A stretch of DNA of 47,244 nucleotides from CAZBLK01 sp964492715 (GTDB lineage: Bacteria > Bacillota > Clostridia > Lachnospirales > WRBF01), in contig CAZBLK010000022.1 of assembly GCA_964492715.1 (NCBI GenBank), positions 1-47,244 on the forward strand, given 5' to 3'. The notes under the pieces are model-generated. The model saw only the letters and a list, made by a program, of their open reading frames with translations, was not told where the DNA came from and did no database searches. Shown here in pieces: positions 17,348 through 25,969 of the stretch (the stretch's first letter is position 1; each line of letters begins with the position of its first letter). The translations under genes were made by a program, and so were the position numbers.

Positions 17348-19225
17348 TTATTCTTTAATGTACCCGTTAGCTTTTAGCCACGCCAAAGTGTTATCAAAGC
17401 TAGTCAAGCTAAAACCATCGTAGTATCTGGTGTTTCTGTTGTGTGAATACCCTGTCATATTAATGCTTAAATAAGGTTCATTTTCGTAGTATTTATTTTC
17501 ATTTGCTTCAGGATTTGTAAAACTTCCCCTTTTTGTTTCGTAATAATCTTTCTTTAACTCCTCCACCAATGGAGGAATAAGTTCCAAATCCTCAATCATA
17601 ATTGTAGCATCGTATTCATCGATATCAACAGGAAACATTCTTACACTTACACTTTCAATTTTTTCACTTGCCTTAAAAGAATATATACTGCTGTATGCTA
17701 CCCTTACATCTAAATTTAGGTCAACCAAGCCAACCTTTTGCAAAAACGCATGAGGCAAAATGTAGTCTCTAAGTACAGTTTTACCATTTTTAAGTTTATA
17801 CACAAAATACTGGGTATACACACTTCCGTACTTTTCCTTGTAGCTGTTAGATATAGTTTTTAACCTTACATCAAGCAAGCTGCCCTTGTTTTTAATAATT
17901 TCCTTGTGAATAGCAAGAGACTTTTCAATTATATCAGTGTCAGTAATTATCATGTCGCCAACTACATTTTCACCGCTGTAGCTATAAACAGAAGGGTAGT
18001 GAAGGTAAACACCAACTACGTCCTCGGCTTTAGGCACATACTTTTGAAAGCCAGTAACGTCAAGCTTTATTGCAGCCACAATTATTAAAAACCCAACAAC
18101 AGCAACACCACCGTACTTAACCAACTCTTTCCACTTATGAAAAACAGTAAACGACTTTTCAGAAGCCATTTGCACCAAAATAAACGCAATACTAAACCCA
18201 AGCACAAAGCCTACATACATCATTGCAGTGCTATAAAATATAGACAAGAAAAGTGCGCCTAAAAAAACCATTCCTGCAACAGAAGCCGCAAATATAACAA
18301 AGGTTCTAACGTAGCTAAAAACAAAAGCTTCACCAGCACGCTCTTGCTTCCTTACCCTGCTACAAAAATATGCCGCAAAAAGTGCCGATGCCCCAACTGC
18401 TAAATAAGTCAAAATAAAAGAAAGGTGGCTTGTTGGCTCTGGAATAATAGCATCTATCCCTTGCCTTAAAAAGTAATGCGTAAAACTATCATACCAAAAC
18501 ACAGGGTTTGAATACATCAATATTGTTTCAACCATGTCCGAGGAGCTAAACGAGCTGTACCCAAAAGTGTAGTAAGTCGAAATAACATATTTTAAAATAT
18601 AAGCCCCAGTAGGCAGAAGCGGTATTGCAATGCTCATTAGCAGAAATATAAAAGGGCTTCCAGAAAGCATAGCGGAAAGCAAAAATATCGCATAGTAAAA
18701 CGAAAACGTAAGCATTGCTCTAAAAAAGAAACCAGTGATAACTGAAAACGAGTTTATTACCTCATTTTGCACAAGCCCATTTGGAAAAATTTCAGTAGGC
18801 AATTGTAAACCATTGCCGTAATATGGTATGTATGCTTCAACAAACTTAATTGGTGAAAGCATAATAACGCATAAAACTAAAAGCGGTATAGCAAAAACTA
18901 AAAACCCTGTAAGCACATTTGTGAAAAAAAGCTGTCTTTTGTTAATAGGGTACGAGTGGATTGTGGCTGTTGTCTTTGGCTGAAACAAGTATGAAAAAGT
19001 AAGCATCACCAGCAAAAGCGGAACAACAATACTAGCCACAACCATAACAGGGTTTGACATTGAAAGCAATGAAATTAAAGAGTCAATTTTAATAGTGTAG
19101 AAATCGTCATTTTGGTAAATTGGAAGGACAATAGCCAAAACATATAAAATTAGTGTAAGCGCACCTACCGTCCAAAACCTTTTTAGCTGTTCTTTAAGCA
19201 GTGTAAAATTAATGAAGTAAGTCAT
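17348..19225 (-). CDS. ABC-2 type exporter permease (625 aa)
   Basis: A large membrane protein with about 6 helices in the N-terminal 230 residues (starting TVGALTLILYVLAIVLP), a second helical group at about 290-400, and a long extracytoplasmic C-terminal domain. The pattern fits permeases linked to GntR/YtrA regulators. The ATG at 19225 is chosen because GGAGG lies 9 bases upstream; the longer frame would begin at a TTG. It overlaps the end of the ATPase gene by 17 bases, so the two are translationally coupled. Substrate unknown; such exporters are often induced by cell-wall-active compounds. Confidence 0.85.
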   Translation of the reverse strand: MTYFINFTLLKEQLKRFWTVGALTLILYVLAIVLPIYQNDDFYTIKIDSLISLLSMSNPVMVVASIVVPLLLVMLTFSYLFQPKTTATIHSYPINKRQLFFTNVLTGFLVFAIPLLVLCVIMLSPIKFVEAYIPYYGNGLQLPTEIFPNGLVQNEVINSFSVITGFFFRAMLTFSFYYAIFLLSAMLSGSPFIFLLMSIAIPLLPTGAYILKYVISTYYTFGYSSFSSSDMVETILMYSNPVFWYDSFTHYFLRQGIDAIIPEPTSHLSFILTYLAVGASALFAAYFCSRVRKQERAGEAFVFSYVRTFVIFAASVAGMVFLGALFLSIFYSTAMMYVGFVLGFSIAFILVQMASEKSFTVFHKWKELVKYGGVAVVGFLIIVAAIKLDVTGFQKYVPKAEDVVGVYLHYPSVYSYSGENVVGDMIITDTDIIEKSLAIHKEIIKNKGSLLDVRLKTISNSYKEKYGSVYTQYFVYKLKNGKTVLRDYILPHAFLQKVGLVDLNLDVRVAYSSIYSFKASEKIESVSVRMFPVDIDEYDATIMIEDLELIPPLVEELKKDYYETKRGSFTNPEANENKYYENEPYLSINMTGYSHNRNTRYYDGFSLTSFDNTLAWLKANGYIKE

Positions 19226-20105
19226 CAAACTCGCCCTCCGTTTCGTAGATGAAAATTTCTTCAAGCGTAAGCGGCAGTAAGTCGTACACCAATGGGTTTA
19301 AGCTGTTTATCCGTTTTAAAACATCTTCTTCCTTACCCTTTACAACTAAAAGCTCAATGCTACCACGGCGTTCTAGGTAAAGCACGTTAAGCCCCACATA
19401 CTTCTCTTTGCCTTCTGGTGTTTGCGAAGGAAAAGCAACTTGAACCTTGTGCACATCCGATTTTAAGTCGTCTATATCACGCTCGATAAGCATTTTTCCG
19501 CCTTTTACAATGCCAATTGCGTCACAAATTCCTTCCATTTCCTTTAAGTTGTGCGACGAAACCAAAACTGTCATTTCACGGCTTGCTACGTCTTCTACAA
19601 CTTGCTGCATAACAAGCTTTCTTACAATTGGGTCAAGCCCGTCTATAGGCTCGTCAAGCAGCAAAACATCAGGTTGCATTGACATTGCAAAAACAAACGC
19701 CGCTTGTTTTTGCATACCTTTTGAAAACCTACTTATTTTAACTTTTTCGTTTAGCTTAAACAGTTGTGTAAGCGTCTTGTACCGTTCGTCGTCCCACTTT
19801 TTGTAAAGCCCTTTGTAAAAGTTGCGTACCATTTTCATGTTGTAGCCTTGAAAAAAGTACAAATCGTCTGGGATAAACCCAACTCTTTCTTTTATTTTAA
19901 TATCATCATAAACAGGCTTGCCGTCTATAAACACGCCACCCGTGTCTTGAACATAAACCCCAGCCAAATGCTTTATAATAGTAGTTTTACCGGAGCCGTT
20001 TATGCCGACAAGCCCATAAATTGAGCCTTTTTTAACGTGCAAGTTAAGCTCGTGCAAAGCAGTAAAACCGTCAAACTTTTTTGTCAGCTTTTCTATTTTA
20101 ATCAT
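19209..20105 (-). CDS. ABC exporter ATP-binding protein
   Basis: 298-residue nucleotide-binding subunit. Walker A GINGSGKTT at 34-42, signature FSKGMQKQ (in place of LSGGQ, a common variant in this group), Walker B VLLLDEPIDGLDP, and the H-loop in VLVSSHNLKEME. The C-terminal 80 residues form the accessory domain typical of YtrB/CcmA-like ATPases. SD GAGGGAGG precedes the ATG. It sits between the regulator and the permease in one operon. Confidence 0.95.
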   Translation of the reverse strand: MIKIEKLTKKFDGFTALHELNLHVKKGSIYGLVGINGSGKTTIIKHLAGVYVQDTGGVFIDGKPVYDDIKIKERVGFIPDDLYFFQGYNMKMVRNFYKGLYKKWDDERYKTLTQLFKLNEKVKISRFSKGMQKQAAFVFAMSMQPDVLLLDEPIDGLDPIVRKLVMQQVVEDVASREMTVLVSSHNLKEMEGICDAIGIVKGGKMLIERDIDDLKSDVHKVQVAFPSQTPEGKEKYVGLNVLYLERRGSIELLVVKGKEEDVLKRINSLNPLVYDLLPLTLEEIFIYETEGEFDDLLH

Positions 20106-20120
20106 AACTTCCTCCCTCTT

Positions 20121-20492
20121 TTATTTCTTGTTTACACAGTTGTCTTGTATATAGTCAATAATTTGCTGGGGCTTTTCGCCCAAAAACAAAAGCTCTTGTA
20201 TAACCGCCCCAAGGCTTGTGTAAAGTGCTTTAATTTCCTTTGAATTAACTTCGCTAGGCGGTGCAGAAATAAAACTGCCCTGCCCTAACACCGTGTAAAA
20301 ATACCCTTGCGTTTCCAGCTCTCTATACGCCTTTTGAATTGTGTTTGGGTTAACTGTTAATACTTTAGCCATGTCACGAACAGAAGGCACTTTTTCGTCC
20401 TGTTTTAAAACACCTGTAGCAATTAGTCTTTTAAAATTGTCAATAACTTGCTCGTATATAGCTTTTCGGCTTTTCATATCTATTTGGAACAA
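20121..20492 (-). CDS. GntR-family regulator, YtrA subfamily
   Basis: 123 residues from the TTG at 20492: a winged-helix domain (YEQVIDNFKRLIATGVLK, VPSVRDMAKVLTVNPNTIQ, GYFYTVLGQGSFI) and a short helical tail, the size of YtrA proteins. The frame extends upstream to 20564, but that would start in the promoter; GGAGGGGGTGAG before the TTG supports the short form. An in-frame ATG five codons later is an alternative. As first gene it should repress its own operon through the palindrome at 20530-20556 and release on an envelope-stress ligand; this is inferred from the family. Confidence 0.9.
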   Translation of the reverse strand: MFQIDMKSRKAIYEQVIDNFKRLIATGVLKQDEKVPSVRDMAKVLTVNPNTIQKAYRELETQGYFYTVLGQGSFISAPPSEVNSKEIKALYTSLGAVIQELLFLGEKPQQIIDYIQDNCVNKK

Positions 20493-20529
20493 TAGCTCAC
20501 CCCCTCCGTTTATAAGTATCACGTGTAAT

Positions 20530-20564
20530 AAGTGTATTATATATAATAATACACTTGATGTCAA
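20530..20564 (-). promoter_or_regulatory. Consensus promoter with overlapping YtrA-type operator
   Basis: Minus strand: TTGACA (20564-20559), 17-base spacer, TATAAT (20541-20536), an exact sigma-A consensus. A perfect 11-bp inverted repeat AAGTGTATTAT (20530-20540) / ATAATACACTT (20546-20556) with a 5-base centre covers the -10 and most of the spacer. AGTGTA...TACACT is the half-site pattern I associate with YtrA regulators. Confidence 0.85.
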
Positions 20565-20583
20565 GACTGAAAATTAAAAAACC

Positions 20584-20636
20584 TTTTGGGGAGAGAACCT
20601 TTTTTCAAAAGGTGAAAAAAGGTTCTCTCCCCAAAA
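20584..20636. repeat. Long perfect hairpin (22-bp stem)
   Basis: Left arm 20584-20605 (TTTTGGGGAGAGAACC plus T6), loop CAAAAGGTG, right arm 20615-20636 exactly complementary. It directly precedes a GC-rich repeat and probably forms a composite with it. Similar in design to the hairpin at 24933. Confidence 0.8.
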
Positions 20637-20684
20637 CCCCATCTCTCCAAAAAAGCCTAATAAAAACCTGTGCTTTTTTTAAAA

Positions 20685-20736
20685 GGGTCAAGGGGCAAGC
20701 CCCTTGCGGGGGTTTGGGGGCAGAGCCCCCAAGGTC
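20685..20736 (+). repeat. GC-rich palindromic repeat, forward copy
   Basis: GGGTCAAGGGGC followed by AAGCCCCTTGCGGGGG and the TTGGGGGCAGAGCCCCCAA hairpin, ending AAGGTC. Nearly identical to the copies at 36955 and 43586. Confidence 0.9.
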
Positions 20737-20792
20737 GTAGTCTTTATAATTTGTCATAAAACCGCACTAAAAAAAAGCCGCCATGTCCACGT

Positions 20793-20826
20793 TTCAACAA
20801 AATGTACATAACGACTTTATTATAAT
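20793..20826 (+). promoter_or_regulatory. spoIIE promoter with Spo0A box and 21-base spacer
   Basis: TCAACA (20794-20799) lies exactly 21 bases before TATAAT (20821-20826). TTCAACAAA (20793-20801) is one base from the reverse complement of the Spo0A box TTTGTCGAA and overlaps the -35. B. subtilis spoIIE and spoIIG promoters share this over-long spacer with 0A boxes at the -35. Confidence 0.65.
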
Positions 20827-20882
20827 AAATACACTTACAGCGTTCTTGGGAAAAAGTAATAAAAAAACAAAGGAGGTGTAGC

Positions 20883-23240
20883 ATGGAAAAGGCTTTAACA
20901 GCAAAGCGTCCACCGCTTCAAGCAAACCCCATGCTAAAAAAACAAGATGCAGTGTGGTTTTTGTTTGCAATTTTTGGCTTTTTTACAGGCAGAGTAATTG
21001 TTTTAAACATTTTAAACCCAATAGCCATACCTTACATAGCAAACTTTTTAGGCACAGGCTTAATTTACCCAATGTCGCTTCTTACAGCAGTAGGCTTTTT
21101 TACAAAGCTAAAGGGCATTTACTTAATTAAATATTTAGTTAGCTTGTTTATTTTATGCGGCACAAATTTATATATGACAAAAAAACATATTAAGCCAACA
21201 ATGTCTATAAACGCCGCCGCAGGTGGTGCAGCCACCCTTATTACAGGCGCTGTAGTTTGTGTTTTTAACGGCTTTAGCCTATACTTTGCCATAATGGCAC
21301 TGCTTGAAGGGCTTCTTACATTTAGCGTAACTTTCCTTTTGAAAAAAGGCGCAGACGTAATGTACCTTCGTCGCAAAAAAAAGCTACTTAAAACAGAAGA
21401 CTTAATAAGCATAGCAATAATTTTAGGCGGTGTAATTGCTGGCGCTTCCGATATTTACATAGGTTTAATTTCGCTTCGACTCTTTTTTGTAACAGTTGTT
21501 GTGCTTTTGGCAGGCTACAAAGGCGGCAGTGCACTGGGTGCAACAGTTGGAATGTTGCTTGGGCTAACACTTTACTTCCTTGGGCTTTCAGATGTTGGTG
21601 TAGCCGCAATTTTTTCTGTATGCGGCATAGGCGCAGGGATAAACGCCGAAAAAGGCAAGCTTTATTCGGTTTTAGGCTTTACATTTATTGGCGCAGTAAC
21701 AGCTTTTTTTGTAGACCGTTCGTTTTTTGTTTTTGAAACTCTATTTTCAATGCTGTCAGGAATTGCACTGTTTTTCTTCCTGCCGGACAACTTTTATTTC
21801 AATATAAACTCTGTAATTTCTTCAGAAGCCATAGACACTGAAACAAACATAGAGCGTATGAAAGACATTGTAGACTACAGGCTAAACGGCTTTTCCGAAA
21901 CATTTAAAAAGCTTGCACGTTCTCTAAACGGCATGTCGGAAAAAAGAACGCTTCTTTCTCAAAAAGACGTTGCCCGAATTATCGACGACTTAGCCGACAC
22001 AGCGTGCGGAAGTTGTAGCATGAAGTGCTTCTGCTGGGAAAACAACTTTTACGAAACGTACCAAGCTGTGTTTTGCCTGCTTGGTGCATACGAAAAAAAG
22101 GGTTCAATAAACATTTCCGACATGCCAGACCAGTTTATAAACAATTGCGTTTCTGCCCCACGCTTTTTAGAAAGTGCGGTAAAACTTTTTGAAGTATACA
22201 AAATAAACTTAACATGGCACAACAAAATTTCTGAAAGCCGCTCGCTAATTTCTAACCAGCTAATGAGCGTGTCAAACATAATTAAAAACTTAGCAGATGA
22301 GCTTGACATTGCTGTAAATTTCAACCAAAGCTTGGAAGACAGCATTACAGCAGAGCTATTAAAAAACAACATTGAGGACGTGGTAGAAGGCGTGATAGTT
22401 CTTGAAAGCAAAGACGGCAAGCATGAAGTGACTATAACACACAAGGCGTGCTACATGAAAAAATCTTGTACAAAGCAAATTATACCAATAGTAAGCAAAG
22501 TGCTTGGCAAAAAAATGGTTCGTGCCGACAACGACTGCATTTATAAAAAAGAAGCATGCCGCCTACGCCTAGTGGAAGCGCAAAAGTTCCGTGTTTTAAG
22601 CGGCGTGTCGCACACCACCAAAAATGGAAGCAAGGAAACAGGCGACAGTTACACATTTATGGAGCTTAAAAACGGGCAATGCCTAATTGCCCTCTCGGAC
22701 GGCATGGGCTCTGGAAAAAAAGCACGTGAAGGAAGCCAGTCGGCAGTAGAGCTTTTGGAAAGCTTCGTAGAGTGCGGCTTTGACAAAGAAACTGCCGTCA
22801 AAATGATAAATTCCGTTTTGTTCCTTAAAAATGGCGAGGACACGTTTTCTACGCTTGACATTTGCAGCATAGACCTTTATTCAGGCGAAGCCGAGTTTGT
22901 AAAAATTGGCGCTGCGTCAACATTTTTGCTTAGGGACGGCGCTGTGCAAACAATTAGGTCGTCGTCGCTTCCTGTTGGAATTTTAAACGATGTTGCACCC
23001 GAAGTAACCGCAAAGCAGCTTAGGGACAACGACACAATTATAATGGTTACAGACGGAGTAACGGAGGTGATTGGAAGTGGCACTAGTAAGGGCGAATGGC
23101 TTGCGGAAACGCTGTGTGAGGTTAAGACGGCAAACCCACAAAACATTTCGGACTGTATACTTAAAGAGGCTGAACGGCTATCGAATGATTTTGTTAAGGA
23201 CGACATGACAGTTTTGGTGGCGAAGATTACGAGAAGGTAA
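20883..23240 (+). CDS. spoIIE: Stage II sporulation protein E (SpoIIE), PP2C phosphatase
   Basis: Membrane phosphatase that dephosphorylates SpoIIAA and so releases sigma F in the forespore; it also acts at the polar septum. 785 aa: an N-terminal block of about ten membrane helices (to about residue 310), a central region, and a C-terminal PP2C-type domain with GDSYTFMEL, IALSDGMGSGKKA (metal-binding Asp), TFSTLDICSIDL and IIMVTDGVTEV. AAAGGAGG precedes the ATG by 6 bases. Its presence marks the organism as an endospore former or the descendant of one. Confidence 0.97.
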   Translation: MEKALTAKRPPLQANPMLKKQDAVWFLFAIFGFFTGRVIVLNILNPIAIPYIANFLGTGLIYPMSLLTAVGFFTKLKGIYLIKYLVSLFILCGTNLYMTKKHIKPTMSINAAAGGAATLITGAVVCVFNGFSLYFAIMALLEGLLTFSVTFLLKKGADVMYLRRKKKLLKTEDLISIAIILGGVIAGASDIYIGLISLRLFFVTVVVLLAGYKGGSALGATVGMLLGLTLYFLGLSDVGVAAIFSVCGIGAGINAEKGKLYSVLGFTFIGAVTAFFVDRSFFVFETLFSMLSGIALFFFLPDNFYFNINSVISSEAIDTETNIERMKDIVDYRLNGFSETFKKLARSLNGMSEKRTLLSQKDVARIIDDLADTACGSCSMKCFCWENNFYETYQAVFCLLGAYEKKGSINISDMPDQFINNCVSAPRFLESAVKLFEVYKINLTWHNKISESRSLISNQLMSVSNIIKNLADELDIAVNFNQSLEDSITAELLKNNIEDVVEGVIVLESKDGKHEVTITHKACYMKKSCTKQIIPIVSKVLGKKMVRADNDCIYKKEACRLRLVEAQKFRVLSGVSHTTKNGSKETGDSYTFMELKNGQCLIALSDGMGSGKKAREGSQSAVELLESFVECGFDKETAVKMINSVLFLKNGEDTFSTLDICSIDLYSGEAEFVKIGAASTFLLRDGAVQTIRSSSLPVGILNDVAPEVTAKQLRDNDTIIMVTDGVTEVIGSGTSKGEWLAETLCEVKTANPQNISDCILKEAERLSNDFVKDDMTVLVAKITRR

Positions 23241-23283
23241 AACCTTGGGGTGGAGATAACCCTCCACTTAAAAAAAGCCGAAC

Positions 23284-23329
23284 AAAGGCAGTATCCAAAG
23301 TATAAATTACTTTAGGTACTGCCTTTTTT
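23284..23329. terminator. Bidirectional terminator between spoIIE and gloA-like gene
   Basis: AAAGGCAGTA (23284-23293) / TACTGCCTTT (23317-23326) with an inner AAAGTA/TACTTT hairpin, followed by T-run rightward and preceded by A-run, between convergent genes. Confidence 0.8.
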
Positions 23330-23336
23330 AACCCTA

Positions 23337-23705
23337 TTACCTAGTAGGTAAAATTTCAAGCCAGTAACCATCTGGGTCACTTATAAAATAAATTCCCATA
23401 GCTTCGTTTTCAAAACAAATACAACCCATTTCCTTGTGGTGTGCATGTGCCTTTTCAAAGTCGTCTACCCTAAACGCAAGGTGAATTTCATTGTCCCCAA
23501 GGTTGTACGGCTCTTTTCTGTCAGCAAGGTAAGTTAATTCTAGCTGGTGCTGTGTTTGCCCATCACCAAGGAAAACAAGAATAAAGCTTCCATCTTCGGC
23601 AACACGCCTTTTTTGTTCTTCTAGGAACAATGCTTCTTTGTAAAAAGCAAGGCTCTTTTCAAGGTTTAGTACGTTTAAATTGTTGTGAATAAATTTAAAT
23701 TTCAT
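23337..23705 (-). CDS. Glyoxalase I-like (VOC) protein
   Basis: 122 residues of the vicinal-oxygen-chelate fold, close to lactoylglutathione lyase. The two beta-alpha-beta-beta-beta modules carry metal-ligand positions: HNNLNVLNLEKSLAFY at the N-terminus, QLELTYL, EIHLAFRVDDF and YWLEILPTR at the C-terminus. Probable role: methylglyoxal detoxification with a thiol cofactor, though clostridia lack glutathione in most cases and the real substrate may differ. It lies 24 bases after the chromate-transporter pair and may be cotranscribed. Confidence 0.88.
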   Translation of the reverse strand: MKFKFIHNNLNVLNLEKSLAFYKEALFLEEQKRRVAEDGSFILVFLGDGQTQHQLELTYLADRKEPYNLGDNEIHLAFRVDDFEKAHAHHKEMGCICFENEAMGIYFISDPDGYWLEILPTR

Positions 23706-23729
23706 AATTTCCCCTCCTTATAAAACATT

Positions 23730-24323
23730 CTACAAAAACACAGCCCCCAAAACCCCCGACAAAAACACAGCAAAAATTGGGTTAAGTTTAAATTTAAGGC
23801 TGCCCACTAAAACAAAAACAAAAATTAAAGCCGACCTAACAGAAAACCCAAAGCTTGAAAACATTTCAGAAAACTTAAACGTAACAAGCTTTACAGCTTC
23901 GGCTTGAAGGTCAAACTGTAAAAAAGACATAGTCGCAAAAACAAAAGCCGCCGAAGCAATCATTCCAACGGTAACAGGGCGTATTCCGCTTAAAGCTGCC
24001 GAAATGTAGCGGTTATCTTTAAACTTTTCCATCATTCTAGCCGCAATCGACACCAAAATAAAAGAAGGGAGTGAAACCCCAAAAGTAGCACAAGCCGCAC
24101 CTAAAACACCAGCGGTGCTTGCACCAATAAACGTTGCTGCGTTTACAGCAATAGGGCCTGGCGTCATTTGGGAAACCGCCACAACATCAGCAAACTGCGC
24201 CGCCGTAATCCAACCTTTTGCCGCAACAACTTCGCTTTGTATCAAAGGAACCATTACGTACCCGCCGCCAAAGGAAAAAAGCCCAAGCTTGAAAAATGTA
24301 ATGAACAAGTCAAGAAATATCAT
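23730..24323 (-). CDS. Chromate transporter, half-size CHR subunit (second)
   Basis: 197-residue CHR-domain membrane protein. The family's N-terminal motif is clear: FKLGLFSFGGGYVMVPLIQ, then SQMTPGPIAVNAATFIG, with about six helices. Its ATG overlaps the stop of the preceding CHR gene by four bases (ATGA), so the two halves are made together and likely form a heterodimer. Chromate export is the named activity, but in anaerobes the natural anion is unknown. Confidence 0.92.
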   Translation of the reverse strand: MIFLDLFITFFKLGLFSFGGGYVMVPLIQSEVVAAKGWITAAQFADVVAVSQMTPGPIAVNAATFIGASTAGVLGAACATFGVSLPSFILVSIAARMMEKFKDNRYISAALSGIRPVTVGMIASAAFVFATMSFLQFDLQAEAVKLVTFKFSEMFSSFGFSVRSALIFVFVLVGSLKFKLNPIFAVFLSGVLGAVFL

Positions 24324-24883
24324 TTTTCAGCCCCCTTTTTTGGCACATAAAAAATTGCCCCAACAATTCCGCCGAAAATTATAGCATAAATAGCACTTAA
24401 AGAAAACAAAGAAACTGTAGCAAACCCAACAACTGTTAAGAAAACTCCCAGCCTGCCTTTAACATTTTTCTTAAAGTAATTAATTGAAGTAATAAGCACA
24501 AGCGCCGCAACGCCAGCACGCACCCCTGTAAAAGCTTTTGCTATATAAACATTGTCCTGCACGTTTATTAACAAATAAAAAACGGTAAGTATAGTTAAAA
24601 ATGAGGGCAAAACAACAGCAACCGTTCCAACAATCGCACCCAAGCTGCCGTAACAACGATACCCAATAAACATACAAGAGTTTATGGAAATGACCCCAGG
24701 CAACGACTGTGAAATGGCAAAAATGTCAATTATGTCATTTTCACTTACAAGCCCTTGTTTGTCTACAACTTCCTTTTCAATAAGCGGTAGCATGGCATAG
24801 CCCCCACCAATTGTAAACGCACCAATTTTAAAAAAACCTATAAAAAGGTTTAAAAGCTCTTTAGCAGTAGGTTTTTTGTGCAT
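24320..24883 (-). CDS. Chromate transporter, half-size CHR subunit (first)
   Basis: 187-residue partner of the previous gene, with FFKIGAFTIGGGYAMLPLIE and ISQSLPGVISINSCMFIGY, the matching CHR motifs. The ATG at 24883 is preferred; the open frame extends six codons further to a TTG. GGGGG lies 11 bases before the ATG. The paired short-CHR arrangement is the usual one in Firmicutes. Confidence 0.92.
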   Translation of the reverse strand: MHKKPTAKELLNLFIGFFKIGAFTIGGGYAMLPLIEKEVVDKQGLVSENDIIDIFAISQSLPGVISINSCMFIGYRCYGSLGAIVGTVAVVLPSFLTILTVFYLLINVQDNVYIAKAFTGVRAGVAALVLITSINYFKKNVKGRLGVFLTVVGFATVSLFSLSAIYAIIFGGIVGAIFYVPKKGAEK

Positions 24884-24932
24884 TGCTTGGCTTACCCCCA
24901 AATTCTTATTACATTAATTACATTAAAAAACC

Positions 24933-24974
24933 TTAGAGGGGAAAAACTTTTTGAAAAAAGTTTTTCCCCTCTAA
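24933..24974. repeat. Long perfect hairpin (20-bp stem)
   Basis: TTAGAGGGGAAAAACTTTTT (24933-24952), two-base loop, exact complement 24955-24974. Same build as the hairpin at 20584 (gene-flanking, purine-rich arm, T-rich turn). It lies just before the chromate genes and could also end the transcript from the small acidic protein gene. The rest of 24975-25094 holds decayed pieces of similar sequence and no gene. Confidence 0.75.
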
Positions 24975-25094
24975 AACTCCCCTTTTCAAAAACTATAATT
25001 TATGTACCACACACAGTTGCCGGTAATAAAACTTTTTGAAGGATAGGGGTTTGTAAGGGAACTTTTTATAGAAAAAGCCCCCTTCCAAAAATTT

Positions 25095-25346
25095 TTACTC
25101 ATCAAAATCGTCGTCGTCGAAACAGTCGTCACAGTCTTCGTCGTCGCAGTAACAATCAAAGCTTTCATACTCGGCGTAGCGGTTTGTGTACCTTAAAATT
25201 GCAAGTGCAACTAAAGCCGACGCAATAATTACTCCAATAACTGTTAAGACAATTGCAGTAACATTTGTTTGATGCCCATTCCTAAGCTTTTTCAAACCGT
25301 TTTTAAGCTCACTTACCGAAAGCTCGTTGTCAAAAAAATTCTTCAT
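25095..25346 (-). CDS. Small membrane protein with acidic, Cys-rich tail (83 aa)
   Basis: One membrane helix at about residues 29-51 (VTAIVLTVIGVIIASALVAL), a basic N-terminal part (KNGLKKLRNGHQ) and a C-terminal tail of alternating Asp/Glu and Cys (CYCDDEDCDDCFDDDDFDE, four Cys). The positive-inside rule puts the acidic tail outside the cell. Such a tail could bind divalent metal, but no family is recognised. The ATG at 25346 has GGAG 8 bases upstream. Confidence 0.8.
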   Translation of the reverse strand: MKNFFDNELSVSELKNGLKKLRNGHQTNVTAIVLTVIGVIIASALVALAILRYTNRYAEYESFDCYCDDEDCDDCFDDDDFDE

Positions 25347-25390
25347 CTTATACACTCCTTTAGTTTTGATTTACCTTTTTTCTATATTAA

Positions 25391-25858
25391 CTAGCATTTG
25401 TCAAATAATAAGCTACCGTTTAGCCGCAAAGCATCTCTGCGTGTCATTTCGGTGTATTCGGCGTAAGCCATTTTTAAAATGCGCTTTTCACCGCCAAATT
25501 TTAAAAGGTGGTACGCTTCATGTTGTTTGTAAAACCCGACGTCCGTGAAATATTCTTCGTATTGGGGCTTGCAAAAAAAGCTGCTTGCTGTCATCAAGTA
25601 CCAATGCACCGTTTTTTTAATCATGCCTTCAAACCCACGAAAATCATATTCTGTTTTGCCTATATACTTCACAATTTCGGCGGCAACAGACGTTTCTTCT
25701 TTTACTTCACGAAGTGCAGTTTGCTTGTACGTTTCGCCTTCTAAAAGTGTTCCCTTTGGCATTACCCAACCAACGTGCCTTCCCCTTTGGTTTTTGTATA
25801 GCAAAAGAACTTTCCCCTTATAAATGACAACACCGCCGCAGCTAACCACAGATGACAC
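25391..25858 (-). CDS. NUDIX hydrolase
   Basis: 155 residues with the NUDIX box G(x5)E(x7)REVKEE, seen as GTLLEGETYKQTALREVKEE; it hydrolyses nucleoside diphosphates linked to some moiety X. The GTG at 25858 is chosen because GGAGG stands 7 bases before it, giving the N-terminus VSSVVSCGGVVIY common to the family; the frame is open 12 codons further up. It may share a transcript with the acidic membrane protein 44 bases on. Specific substrate unknown. Confidence 0.9.
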   Translation of the reverse strand: MSSVVSCGGVVIYKGKVLLLYKNQRGRHVGWVMPKGTLLEGETYKQTALREVKEETSVAAEIVKYIGKTEYDFRGFEGMIKKTVHWYLMTASSFFCKPQYEEYFTDVGFYKQHEAYHLLKFGGEKRILKMAYAEYTEMTRRDALRLNGSLLFDKC

Positions 25859-25969
25859 AACAATTCCTCCGATGTAAAATCCAAATTTTAGCAATTATAT
25901 ATTAAGTATATAACATATAGTTTCTCTTTTCAACTCTTAAAGTTGCAAAAAAAGTTTAAAGAAATAAAA

